From NCBI RefSeq assembly GCF_002351485.1, contig NZ_NWMW01000001.1, forward strand, positions 62,001-126,000: a stretch of 64,000 nucleotides of DNA, in the 5' to 3' direction. The translations under genes were made by a program, and so were the position numbers. Positions within the stretch are counted from its first letter, which is position 1. Every line of letters begins with the position of its first letter. Of the stretch, positions 36,012 through 43,642 are shown one piece after another. This DNA is from Sphingomonas spermidinifaciens (GTDB lineage: Bacteria; Pseudomonadota; Alphaproteobacteria; Sphingomonadales; Sphingomonadaceae). The notes under the pieces were generated by a model that ran no database searches, was not told where the DNA came from, and was given only the letters and a program-made list of their open reading frames with translations.

Positions 36012-36667
36012 TGCTGGTGCTGGCCGGCATCGCGGTGATCGCGGGCGGGTTCCTCCTCCGCTTCAACCCGCTCCTCGTCATCATCGTCTCGGCGGCGGTG
36101 ACGGGGCTGGCGGCGGGGCTCGATCCCGGTCGCATCCTCGCCACCTTCGGCCGCGCGTTCAACGACACTCGCTACGTTACGGCGATCTACATGGTGCTGC
36201 CGGTGATCGGCCTGCTCGAACGGCGCGGGCTTCAGGCACGTGCGCGGTCGCTCGTCGCGGGCTTGCGCGGGGCGACGGTGGGGCGGCTGCTGATGGGTTA
36301 TCTGCTGTTCCGACAGGTGACGGCGGCGCTCGGCCTCACGTCGGTCGGAGGGCCGGCGCAGACCGTCCGCCCGCTCGTCGCGCCGATGGCAGAGGCCGCG
36401 GCTGAGCGCCAGACCGGCGACGACGGCGAGAGCGAGCGGGTGAAAGCGATGGCCGCCGCCACCGACAATGTCGGGCTGTTCTTCGGCGAGGATATCTTCA
36501 TCGCGATCGGATCGATCCTGCTGATGAAGGGCGTGCTGGAGGGCTATGGCATCGTCCTCGAACCCTTTCAGCTCTCGATCTGGGCGATCCCCACGGCGAT
36601 CGCCGCGTCCCTGATCCACGGCGCGCGGCTGATGTGGCTCGACCGGCGGCTGGGGAGGGCGAAGTGA
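36011..36667 (+). CDS. DUF969 family membrane protein, putative 5-oxoproline transporter subunit
   Basis: 218 residues with about five hydrophobic helices (IAVIAGGFLLRFNPLLVIIV; YVTAIYMVLPVIGLLERRGL; VGRLLMGYLLFRQVTAALGL; LFFGEDIFIAIGSILLMKGV). DUF969 and DUF979 are always adjacent and are proposed, from gene context with 5-oxoprolinases, to form a two-part permease. The ATG overlaps the hydantoinase stop by one base and its own stop overlaps the DUF979 GTG. Confidence 0.88.
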   Translation: MLVLAGIAVIAGGFLLRFNPLLVIIVSAAVTGLAAGLDPGRILATFGRAFNDTRYVTAIYMVLPVIGLLERRGLQARARSLVAGLRGATVGRLLMGYLLFRQVTAALGLTSVGGPAQTVRPLVAPMAEAAAERQTGDDGESERVKAMAAATDNVGLFFGEDIFIAIGSILLMKGVLEGYGIVLEPFQLSIWAIPTAIAASLIHGARLMWLDRRLGRAK

Positions 36668-37569
36668 TCGGCCTCGACCTCGTCTATGCCGTGGCTGGCG
36701 CGGTGTTTGCGATCTTCGCGGTGTCGGGCGTGCGCGACCGGCGCTGGGCCAACGCGGCGTTCCACGCGCTGATCGCGCTCTCCTTCCTTGCGGGCGACCG
36801 GCTGGGCGACGTCATCAACGGCGTCCTCGTGCTCGCGCTCGTCGCGATCGCGGCGTCAGGGCGGATGCGCCGGGCCGAGCCGACGCCGCCCGCAGAGCCG
36901 CGCTACGGGCCCCGCGTGTTCGTGCCCGCGCTGGTCATCCCGGCGACGGCGGTCATTGGCACGATCCTCTTCAAGCAGCTGCCGGGCCTCGTCGATCCCA
37001 AGCAGGTGACGCTCGTGGCGCTGACTCTCGGCACGCTGCTCGCGCTCGCACTCTGCGCCATGCTGCTCCGCGCGCGTCCCGACGAGCCGTTCATGGCAGG
37101 GCGCGACCTCATCGACGATATCGGCTGGGTCGCCGTCATGCCGCAGATGCTGGCGAGCCTCGGCGCCGTCTTTGCGCTCGCAGGCGTCGGCGAGGTGGTG
37201 GGCGGACTGATCGGCGCGGTGATCCCAGCGGGCAGCGTGTTCGGCGCGGTCGCGGCCTATGGCCTCGGCATGGCGTTGTTCACGATCGTGATGGGCAATG
37301 CCTTCGCCGCGTTCCCGGTGATGGCGGCGGCGGTGGGCGTGCCGCTCTTGATCCGCGGCGCGAGCGGCGATCCGGCGATCGTCGCGGCAGTCGGCATGCT
37401 CGCGGGCTTCTGCGGCACGTTGCTGACGCCGATGGCGGCCAACTTCAACCTGTTGCCCGCCGCGCTCCTCGACCTCCGGGACAAGTACGGCGTCATTCGT
37501 GCGCAGGTCGGCACCGCGCTGCCGCTGCTCGCATTCAACATCGCGCTCCTCTACGCGATGGTGGCATGA
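36664..37569 (+). CDS. DUF979 family membrane protein, partner of DUF969
   Basis: 301 residues from GTG 36664 (overlap GTGA). About nine hydrophobic helices, including VIPATAVIGTILFKQLPGLV, IGWVAVMPQMLASLGAVFAL and FTIVMGNAFAAFPVMAAAVG, and the C-terminal GFCGTLLTPMAANFNLLPAA. The last motif, with Asn-Phe-Asn, resembles substrate-binding loops of gluconate-type permeases, a likeness I infer. It probably works with the DUF969 protein to import 5-oxoproline. The DUF2891 start overlaps its stop (ATGA). Confidence 0.88.
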   Translation: MIGLDLVYAVAGAVFAIFAVSGVRDRRWANAAFHALIALSFLAGDRLGDVINGVLVLALVAIAASGRMRRAEPTPPAEPRYGPRVFVPALVIPATAVIGTILFKQLPGLVDPKQVTLVALTLGTLLALALCAMLLRARPDEPFMAGRDLIDDIGWVAVMPQMLASLGAVFALAGVGEVVGGLIGAVIPAGSVFGAVAAYGLGMALFTIVMGNAFAAFPVMAAAVGVPLLIRGASGDPAIVAAVGMLAGFCGTLLTPMAANFNLLPAALLDLRDKYGVIRAQVGTALPLLAFNIALLYAMVA

Positions 37570-38564
37570 CCCGCCTCGATCGTGAGACCGCCAGCGCCTT
37601 TGCCGCGATGACCTTCGGCCATGTCGGCCGCGAATATCCGAACATGCTGATGCACTTGCTCAATGGGCCTGAGGATGTGAGGCCGCCGTCGGTGCTCCAC
37701 CCGATCTTCTACGGCAGCTTCGACTGGCACAGCTGCGTGCATGGCTGGTGGCAGCTGCTGCGGCTGATCCGGCGGTTCCCCGACCTCGACCTCGCCCCCG
37801 CGATCCGTGCCCGCGCCGATCCGATGCTGGTGCCCGAAAAGGTCGCGGGCGAGATCGCCTATTTCGAGCGGCCGGGCGCGGCGGGGTTCGAGCGGCCCTA
37901 TGGCTGGGCCTGGGCGCTGGCACTGCACGACGAGGCATGCCGTCACGACGCCGGTTGGGGCACGGCGCTGGAGCCGCTCGCTCGGCTGCTCGCGGAGCGT
38001 TGCAAGGGGTTTCTCCCGCGGCTCACCTATCCGCTGCGGGTCGGCACGCATTTCAACATCGCCTTTGCGCTGACGCTCGCCTGGGACTGGGCGGAGCACC
38101 GCGACCCGGCGCTGCGGACCGCGATCGCGGATGCGGCGTGCCTCTGGTTCGGCAGCGACCGTGACTGCCAGGCGTGGGAGCCGGGGGGCGACGAGTTCCT
38201 GTCGCCGGCATTGTGCGAGGCGATGTTGATGAGCCGCGTGCTCGGCGCCGGGGCGTTTCGCGCTTGGTTCGACGGCTTCCTGCCTCGCGCGGCAGCCGGC
38301 GAGCCGGCGACCCTCTTCACCCCCGCGCACGTGTCCGATCGCAGCGACGGCAAGATCGCGCATCTCGACGGCCTCAACCTCAGCCGCGCCTGGTGCTGGC
38401 GCCAGATCGCGGCGGTTCTCGGCCCGGTGCATTCTGTCGCCCCCCGCGCCGAAGCGGCCGCCGCCACCCACCTCGCGGCCAGCCTGCCGCACCTCGGCGA
38501 CGATTATATGGGCGAGCACTGGCTCGCGACCTTCGCACTGCTCGCACTCGATCGGGCCGACTAG
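37566..38564 (+). CDS. DUF2891 family protein
   Basis: 332 residues, no signal peptide. The DUF2891 pattern is HPIFYGSFDWHSCVHGWWQL near residue 45, RPYGWAWALALHDE, YPLRVGTHFNIAFAL, CQAWEPGGDEFLSPALCEA, and GDDYMGEHWLATFALLALD. The alpha-helical fold with many Trp/His is like alpha/alpha-barrel enzymes, but no activity is known. It is the last gene of the 5-oxoproline operon and is translationally coupled to DUF979, so its job is presumably tied to this substrate. Confidence 0.88.
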   Translation: MTRLDRETASAFAAMTFGHVGREYPNMLMHLLNGPEDVRPPSVLHPIFYGSFDWHSCVHGWWQLLRLIRRFPDLDLAPAIRARADPMLVPEKVAGEIAYFERPGAAGFERPYGWAWALALHDEACRHDAGWGTALEPLARLLAERCKGFLPRLTYPLRVGTHFNIAFALTLAWDWAEHRDPALRTAIADAACLWFGSDRDCQAWEPGGDEFLSPALCEAMLMSRVLGAGAFRAWFDGFLPRAAAGEPATLFTPAHVSDRSDGKIAHLDGLNLSRAWCWRQIAAVLGPVHSVAPRAEAAAATHLAASLPHLGDDYMGEHWLATFALLALDRAD

Positions 38565-38938
38565 CGGCCGTGTCGGCAAGCATTGAGGTCGCCCGCCTCG
38601 CCGAGCGGAAGCACGTTCGCGGTCGGCTGCGCGACCATGCCGCCAGCGCGGGGCCGTAGAGCAGTCAGACACCGCCCCAAAACCGAAGGACCACCCTTCT
38701 CGCTTGACACGCCGCCCCGGCAGCTGCTGCCGGATGCTCCTGACGCATTGACATCTTTCGCCACTGGATCGGGGTTACAGCGAAACCACGCGCATACTGA
38801 ATTCAACGTGCGCGTCGCGCATCGGGTCCAACTAAGACCTGTTCCACGCGATGGGGCCAGTGTTGCGAGTTGCTTGCGGTGATTTGGACGACGAGGTGGC
38901 CCGGACCGCCGAGATTGTCCGGGCCAGTCGCCACAATG
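38565..38938. other. Intergenic stretch, no gene seen
   Basis: 374 bases between convergent DUF2891 and ohr genes. Short open frames exist on both strands but none has a ribosome site or a recognisable product. I see no repeat or RNA. Confidence 0.6.
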
Positions 38939-39370
38939 TCAGGCGTTTTCGGTGATGGTCAGGCGGACCGGGATGTTCCCCCGCACCGCATGCGAATAGG
39001 GGCAGACCGCGTCAGCTTCCTCGACCAGTGCTTCAGCCTCTGCGGCATCGAGACCGGGGAGCGAGACTTCAAGTGTCACGACAAGGCCAAAGCCCTTGTC
39101 CTCGCGCGGTCCGATGCCGACGGTCGCCGCCACGCTCGTATCGGCTGACAATCGGGCGCGGTTGCCCTGCGCACCGACGAATTTCAGCGCGCTGAGGAAG
39201 CAGGCGGCGTAGCCGGCGGCGAACAATTGCTCCGGGTTGTTGCCCCGGCCGTTGCCGCCCAGTTCCTTCGGCGTTCCCAGCGCCACTTCGAAGGTGCCGT
39301 CGTCGGTGCGTGCGGCGCCGTCTCGGCCGCCGGTTGCGGTAGCACGGGTTGCATACAGGATCGTGGTCAT
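38939..39370 (-). CDS. ohr: Organic hydroperoxide resistance protein (Ohr/OsmC family)
   Basis: 143 residues from ATG 39370. It has both redox cysteines of Ohr, in AAGYAACFLSALKFVG (peroxidatic, near residue 60) and ADAVCPYSHAVRGN (resolving, near residue 125), plus the NPEQLFAAGY signature. Ohr reduces organic peroxides with lipoylated-protein electrons. It lies 23 bases after the alpha/beta hydrolase and is probably co-transcribed from the promoter carrying the two OhrR-type palindromes. Confidence 0.94.
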   Translation of the reverse strand: MTTILYATRATATGGRDGAARTDDGTFEVALGTPKELGGNGRGNNPEQLFAAGYAACFLSALKFVGAQGNRARLSADTSVAATVGIGPREDKGFGLVVTLEVSLPGLDAAEAEALVEEADAVCPYSHAVRGNIPVRLTITENA

Positions 39371-39393
39371 GACTCCATTCCTGGTCGAGGGGG

Positions 39394-40410
39394 TCAACGT
39401 ACAAAGCTGCTGCGCAGCCGCTGGGCGCCTTGGGCAATGGCGGTGCGGGCCGGCTCACTCCCGGCAAGCGCGTTCAGCATCACGAAATCGTGCATCGTGC
39501 CATTGTAGCGGGTGATGGCGACGGGCACGCCGGCGTCCATCAGTCGACGCCCATAGGCCTCGCCCTCGTCACGAAGCAGGTCGTTCTCGGCCACGATCAC
39601 GGTCGCTGCGGGAAGGCCCGCCAACTGGTCGAGCGAGGCGCGCAAAGGGAAGGCGAGCACGTCCTTTCGGCGGTCGGCGGGAAAATTCGCCTCCAGAAAA
39701 TAATCCATGGCACGGCGGGTAAGGAACGGGCCATCACCGAAGGCGCGATAGGATGCGTTGTCCGAAACGTCATCGGTCACCGGATAGAAGAGCAGCTGAT
39801 GGCTGATCCTCGGGCCAGCGCGGTCCTTGGCCATCATCGTGACGGCGATCGCCATATTGCCGCCCGCGCTGTCTCCCGCCACCGCCAGCCGCGACGGGTC
39901 GATGCCGAGCGCTGCGCCATTGGCGGCGACCTGCTCGAGCGCGGCATAGGCCTGTTCGTTGTTGACCGGGTAGCGAACCTCCGGTGCGTTGTCATATTCG
40001 ACGAAGACGACTGCAGCGCGCGCCTGCACCGCCAGCTCGCGTATCAGGTGATCATGCGTGTTGCGGTCGCCCATCACCCAGCCGCCGCCATGATAGTAGA
40101 GCACGGCGGGCAGGGTGCCCGCGGCATCGGCCGGGCGCACGATACGGACGCGCACCTGGCCGGTCGGGCCGATCTTCCACACCACGTCCTTTGTCGAGGT
40201 GGCAGCCGATGCGGCCACCTTCTCGGCCTGCGCGCCCGCCAGCACGGCACGTGCGTCGGCATAGGGCAGTTCGTAGATCGGCTTCCCGGCAGCGGCAGCC
40301 TTGGCAAAGGCCGCGGCAGCTGGCTCGAGCGCCTGGGCTGACGCGGGCGCCGCGGCGAGCGGCAGCAGCGCGGTAGAGGCAAGGGCGGCGAAGTGCGTCA
40401 TGCTGCGCAT
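39394..40410 (-). CDS. Secreted alpha/beta hydrolase, hormone-sensitive-lipase (HSL) family
   Basis: 338 residues; GGGAG seven bases before ATG 40410. Signal peptide (HFAALASTALLPLAAAPASA). HSL motifs: oxyanion YYHGGGWVMGD, nucleophile AVAGDSAGGNMAIA, Asp in IVAENDLLRDEG, His in GTMHDFVMLNA. It is an exported carboxylesterase. Position first in a divergent operon with ohr, behind the OhrR operators, suggests induction by organic peroxides; it might act on peroxidised lipid esters, which is inference. Confidence 0.92.
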   Translation of the reverse strand: MRSMTHFAALASTALLPLAAAPASAQALEPAAAAFAKAAAAGKPIYELPYADARAVLAGAQAEKVAASAATSTKDVVWKIGPTGQVRVRIVRPADAAGTLPAVLYYHGGGWVMGDRNTHDHLIRELAVQARAAVVFVEYDNAPEVRYPVNNEQAYAALEQVAANGAALGIDPSRLAVAGDSAGGNMAIAVTMMAKDRAGPRISHQLLFYPVTDDVSDNASYRAFGDGPFLTRRAMDYFLEANFPADRRKDVLAFPLRASLDQLAGLPAATVIVAENDLLRDEGEAYGRRLMDAGVPVAITRYNGTMHDFVMLNALAGSEPARTAIAQGAQRLRSSFVR

Positions 40411-40436
40411 TGGTGATCTCCCTGTTAGAGGTATGA

Positions 40437-40449
40437 GCGATTAAATCGC
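40437..40449. promoter_or_regulatory. OhrR-type operator 1
   Basis: GCGATTAAATCGC, a perfect 6+6 palindrome round a central A, 27 bases before the hydrolase start. The AATTTAAT-like AT core in a GC-rich background is characteristic of MarR/OhrR operators. Confidence 0.75.
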
Positions 40450-40490
40450 ACACGACCTAAATAGCTGGGTCACGTTCACTGTCAAGCGTT

Positions 40491-40503
40491 GCGATTTAAT
40501 CGC
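40491..40503. promoter_or_regulatory. OhrR-type operator 2
   Basis: GCGATTTAATCGC, the reverse complement of operator 1, immediately followed by a further half-site GCGATTTAT at 40506-40514. It lies 20 bases before the ohrR start, so it fits autorepression. Centres of the two palindromes are 54 bases apart. Confidence 0.75.
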
Positions 40504-40523
40504 GCGCGATTTATATGGGCCCC

Positions 40524-41003
40524 ATGTCAGAAACATCGCCTCCCGCCCCTCAGGGCGATCCGCTCGACCAGTTCCTGTGCTTCTCGGTCTATGCGACCGG
40601 GCTGGCGTTCAACCGCGTCTACAAGCCGCTGCTTGATCGCTTCGGCATCACCTATCCCCAGTACCTCGCACTGGTGGCATTGCGGGGCGCTGATGCGCAA
40701 ACGGTGAGCGCGCTCGGGGCTAAGCTGCATTTGGAGTCGAACACGCTGACTCCGCTCATCAAGCGACTCGAATCCGCCGGACTGGTCACGAGAACGCGGG
40801 ACAAGCAGGACGAGCGCGTCGTTCGGGTTGCCTTGAGTGACGCCGGTCGGAGCCTGATCGACGATGCACTCGGCTGCATTCCTGCCGCGTTGCTCGAAGC
40901 GACCGGGATGCGTGCCGAGGAGTTGACGGCGCTCAACCACAAGCTGGCGTCCCTCGGTGCCGCGCTTCGGAGCGCCGCCGCCCCGGCGGGGCGCGCCGGA
41001 TAG
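40524..41003 (+). CDS. ohrR: MarR-family organic-peroxide sensor
   Basis: 159 residues from ATG 40524 (ATG 40515 would add three, but overlaps the operator half-site). The reactive Cys is in DQFLCFSVYATGLAF near residue 21, as in OhrR. The winged helix is seen in ALVALRGADAQTVSALG, LESNTLTPLIKRLESAGLV and TRDKQDERVVRVAL. On Cys oxidation it leaves the operators and induces ohr. Divergent from the hydrolase-ohr operon. Confidence 0.93.
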   Translation: MSETSPPAPQGDPLDQFLCFSVYATGLAFNRVYKPLLDRFGITYPQYLALVALRGADAQTVSALGAKLHLESNTLTPLIKRLESAGLVTRTRDKQDERVVRVALSDAGRSLIDDALGCIPAALLEATGMRAEELTALNHKLASLGAALRSAAAPAGRAG

Positions 41004-41050
41004 GCGCGGTCGAAGCGGTTCGGGCTGGCGCTTGGCATGGCCTCGGATAG

Positions 41051-41128
41051 ATGGACGGTGCCTTGAGGCGCGGCGTCCATCTGATGAGGCCCTCTCCGCC
41101 GAAAGGGGCGGGAACCACCGGAGAGGGC
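41051..41128. other. Two consecutive stable hairpins
   Basis: ATGGACG (41051-41057) pairs with CGTCCAT (41074-41080). Then GCCCTCTCCG (41089-41098) pairs over ten bases with CGGAGAGGGC (41119-41128), its loop holding a CC-GAAA-GG mini-stem. They start 47 bases after the ohrR stop. They could be terminators, although no T-run follows, or part of a structured RNA. Confidence 0.45.
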
Positions 41129-41161
41129 GCCGCTTGGACGGAGGCCGAGGAGGTGCAGCGC

Positions 41162-41383
41162 TCACATCCCGTCCCCATCATCATAGCGGTGATTGTGAAC
41201 GATCTGCGCTGTTCTTTGGCAGGCTGCGCCGCAGCGCACCTCGCCAAGGCTGGCCGCGAAATTCCGAAAGCTTGATCCATTCGGAAACAGCACGGCGACG
41301 CCGACGGCGGCCTGCGCTTCCGCCCGTCCGTCACCGGGTAAGCAAAATACGATAAACGTCGCGGCGACTGCCCCGATTCTCAT
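41162..41383 (-). CDS. Possible small secreted protein
   Basis: 73 residues from ATG 41383 with GGGAG upstream. MRIGAVAATFIVFCLPGDGR could be a short signal peptide; the rest contains two Cys (VRCGAACQ). No family recognised. Codon usage is weaker than in neighbours, so it may not be real. Confidence 0.25.
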   Translation of the reverse strand: MRIGAVAATFIVFCLPGDGRAEAQAAVGVAVLFPNGSSFRNFAASLGEVRCGAACQRTAQIVHNHRYDDGDGM

Positions 41384-41965
41384 GGGTCGGCTCCCTCGTC
41401 GGTGTGACCCGTGCAAGACAATTCCGAGTGCCGGTTATTCCAATGCCCCGAAAAACTGCTGCTGATACGGCCCCCCACTGGACAGCGCGTGCGCTGATCG
41501 ACGCCTTTTCGGCACGCGCTCATAGCAATCCTCTGCCAGTCGAACTTCGTGCGCCCTTTTTGGTGCGCGGCTTCGGCCCAGCGATACGCAATCGGTGCTG
41601 CACTATAGCCGGGATCGTAGACCATGCCTTCCGACACGCCCGTGCACTCCTTCGGTGAATCCGCTCCGAGCCAAACCGTCTTCGAGTCGACGCCGCTCCA
41701 GCAAGCGGGCGTCCGGCTTGCAAAGACATGGGCCGCGCGCCCCCCGCCGATCAGGATTTTCTCCAGTCACTCGTCGCGACGCGGGCCCTCCATCCAGTTG
41801 CGCCCGAGGCCACCTCCGAAGCCAAGGCGCAGAACGGCGCAATTGTGATCCTGTGCACCGGATAGAGGAATGCGGAAGCTGACGCGCCATGAAGTCGCGG
41901 GGAGCGCGTCTGCAGCGGCGATCCTTGTGCTAGCGCGATCCCGCGTTTCAGGTCGAGAAAGCCGC

Positions 41966-42280
41966 TTACGGCTGGATCTCCAGCGCGGCGATCTTGCTGT
42001 CGCGCAATGTGAAGAGATAGCGCAGGTCGAGCGGGTTGCCGGGGAAGTCGCCGACAAGATGGCTCGTCACGATCGTCTGATCGCCGGTGGTCGTCACCGC
42101 TAAGGGCTCGCTGGTATAGCTGTAGACGGTGGGGGATTTTGTCTTCCAAGCGCCAACTGCGTCGTGGCCGCGGTTCATCACGTCCTCGTCGCGAACGGTG
42201 GCATCGGCCGTGAAGCGGGCGACGACGTCCTCGAGATCGCCGTGTCGATCCTCGTGGAAATAAGTCGCGAAAAAGAACAC
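41966..42280 (-). CDS. SnoaL-like / NTF2-fold protein
   Basis: 104 residues from GTG 42280. DLEDVVARFTADATVRDED, SYTSEPLAVTTTGDQTIVTS and GNPLDLRYLFTL, KIAALEIQP form a SnoaL-like cone fold, found in small-molecule isomerases and many uncharacterised proteins. The start is uncertain: TTG 42295 and ATG 42448 are in frame, but the latter would nearly reach the divergent gene and adds an unconserved region. Without an ATG in the expected place the N-terminus might be damaged. Confidence 0.7.
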   Translation of the reverse strand: MFFFATYFHEDRHGDLEDVVARFTADATVRDEDVMNRGHDAVGAWKTKSPTVYSYTSEPLAVTTTGDQTIVTSHLVGDFPGNPLDLRYLFTLRDSKIAALEIQP

Positions 42281-42472
42281 GCCGGGTTTGGGCAATAAGA
42301 GAGACGATTCAAGATGCGCCGTGTCTGTTTTCGGGATATTGACCGGGCAGTTGGCAGGCGGGAGCTTTTCAGCGTCTCGCGCTAGAATGGCCCGGCAGCG
42401 CCTTACGTCGCCGTCGCCAACAGCGGGGCGGCGCCCAGCGATTGCCATCGACCCACTGACAAGGGATGCGAC

Positions 42473-43411
42473 ATGCATAACCGGGTTTTTGCGGTGGTGA
42501 TCACCGCAGCGTTCGTCCTCGCCCCGGGCGCCTCTGCCCTGTCCCGCGCCGATCGCGAGCCGCCGTGTGCGATCCCATTCGATCCGGCAATGCCACTGCG
42601 CGCGCGGGTGGGTGAGCCCTCGCGCGACGTCCTCGCCGCATATCGGGGATCGGGCGCAACGGGCGTGGGTCCGCACAACCTTTCGGACGCCGAGTGGAAA
42701 CAGGTGGATGCCGCGATCGCAGCGCTGCCGCGCCAGCATCGTGATATTCTGCAGCGCCACCTTCGTCGCATCAGCTTCGTCGAGGCCTCCGACGGTGCGG
42801 GCAATGCACTGACCAGCCAGGTGGACGCGGATTGCGGGGAGGCGCTGTTCGACCTGACGCTGCGCGCGGGACTGTTCCGAGAATCGCTGAGTCGCTTCCT
42901 CACGGACAAGGAGGCTGGGCTGTTCGAGGCTGATGGCTCTGGCACGACGGTGCGCATCGAGGCAGGCGAGCTGCCCGCCGTTCCTTACATCCTGCTGCAC
43001 GAGAGCAGCCATATCGTCGACCGGGTGCTCGGCCTGTCGACGCGCAACGCGTTTCGCGAGGGCGTCTGGGCGCGGGGCGAGGGAAGGGCGCTGGCACCGG
43101 GCCTCGTCAACAATGCAACCGGCAGCATTGCCTGGCGTGGCGGCGCCAAGCGACCGATAGGCGATGCGGCTGCGCTCTATGCCGGCATGAGGCAGACGCC
43201 GTTCGTGTCGCTGTACGCCAGCGTGGCACCGGGCGAAGAGCTCGCCGAACTGATCGCGTGGCAGCAGCTAGAGGCGCGGTGGCACGTGCGCCCCGCCATC
43301 GTCGTGCGGGACCTCGAAGGGAAGATCCTGCATCGCTACGTACCACTCGATGCGCCGGCGGTCCGCGCGCGGCTGAAGCGCGTGACGGTACTGCTGGCCT
43401 CGGGATCCTGA
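42473..43411 (+). CDS. Secreted putative HExxH metallopeptidase, family not recognised
   Basis: 312 residues with a signal peptide (MHNRVFAVVITAAFVLAPGA). VPYILLHESSHIVDRVLG near residue 180 has HESSH, the HExxH zinc-peptidase motif, and a downstream Glu in APGEELAELIAWQQLEA could be the third ligand. Two Cys (PPCAIPF, DADCGEAL) might form a disulphide. I do not recognise the family. It is convergent with the response regulator and divergent from the SnoaL-like gene. Confidence 0.75.
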   Translation: MHNRVFAVVITAAFVLAPGASALSRADREPPCAIPFDPAMPLRARVGEPSRDVLAAYRGSGATGVGPHNLSDAEWKQVDAAIAALPRQHRDILQRHLRRISFVEASDGAGNALTSQVDADCGEALFDLTLRAGLFRESLSRFLTDKEAGLFEADGSGTTVRIEAGELPAVPYILLHESSHIVDRVLGLSTRNAFREGVWARGEGRALAPGLVNNATGSIAWRGGAKRPIGDAAALYAGMRQTPFVSLYASVAPGEELAELIAWQQLEARWHVRPAIVVRDLEGKILHRYVPLDAPAVRARLKRVTVLLASGS

Positions 43412-43642
43412 GCGGCGGGCCGGAGCGAAGCTCGTACCCCAGGTCTGGCGCGCGTCAGGGCGCACGGGAAGAATGGCTGTCGGTGCTAGTATCACCGGCG
43501 AGACGTTGGCATCCGGTGGTACCGCTGGATTGCCCCGACGCCGCTACCGATACGTCACATACGCTGCGACTCTGCTCAAGATCCTGTGCAGCATCGAGGG
43601 AAGGGAGCCGGTCGGCCGCACTGCCGGCTTCCCGGGCAGCTG

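Larger units (their letters stand above)
41004..41965. other. Nearly 1 kb with no convincing gene
   Basis: Between ohrR and the SnoaL-like gene. GC codon-position bias is not evident and no recognisable protein is seen, apart from a weak candidate at 41162-41383. The start holds two back-to-back hairpins (41051-41128). It may be decayed sequence or carry an RNA. Confidence 0.5.

Noticed and set aside
38583..38882. Plus-strand frame of 99 codons in the gap after the DUF2891 gene
   Set aside because: No ribosome site, low-complexity N-terminus and no recognisable domain.
41051..41128. Hammerhead-ribozyme-like core: CTGATGA (41081) followed by GGC/GCC stem and GAAA (41101)
   Set aside because: The position that should hold the NUH cleavage triplet before stem I reads TAG, and no stem III partner for the bases after GAAA is found upstream.
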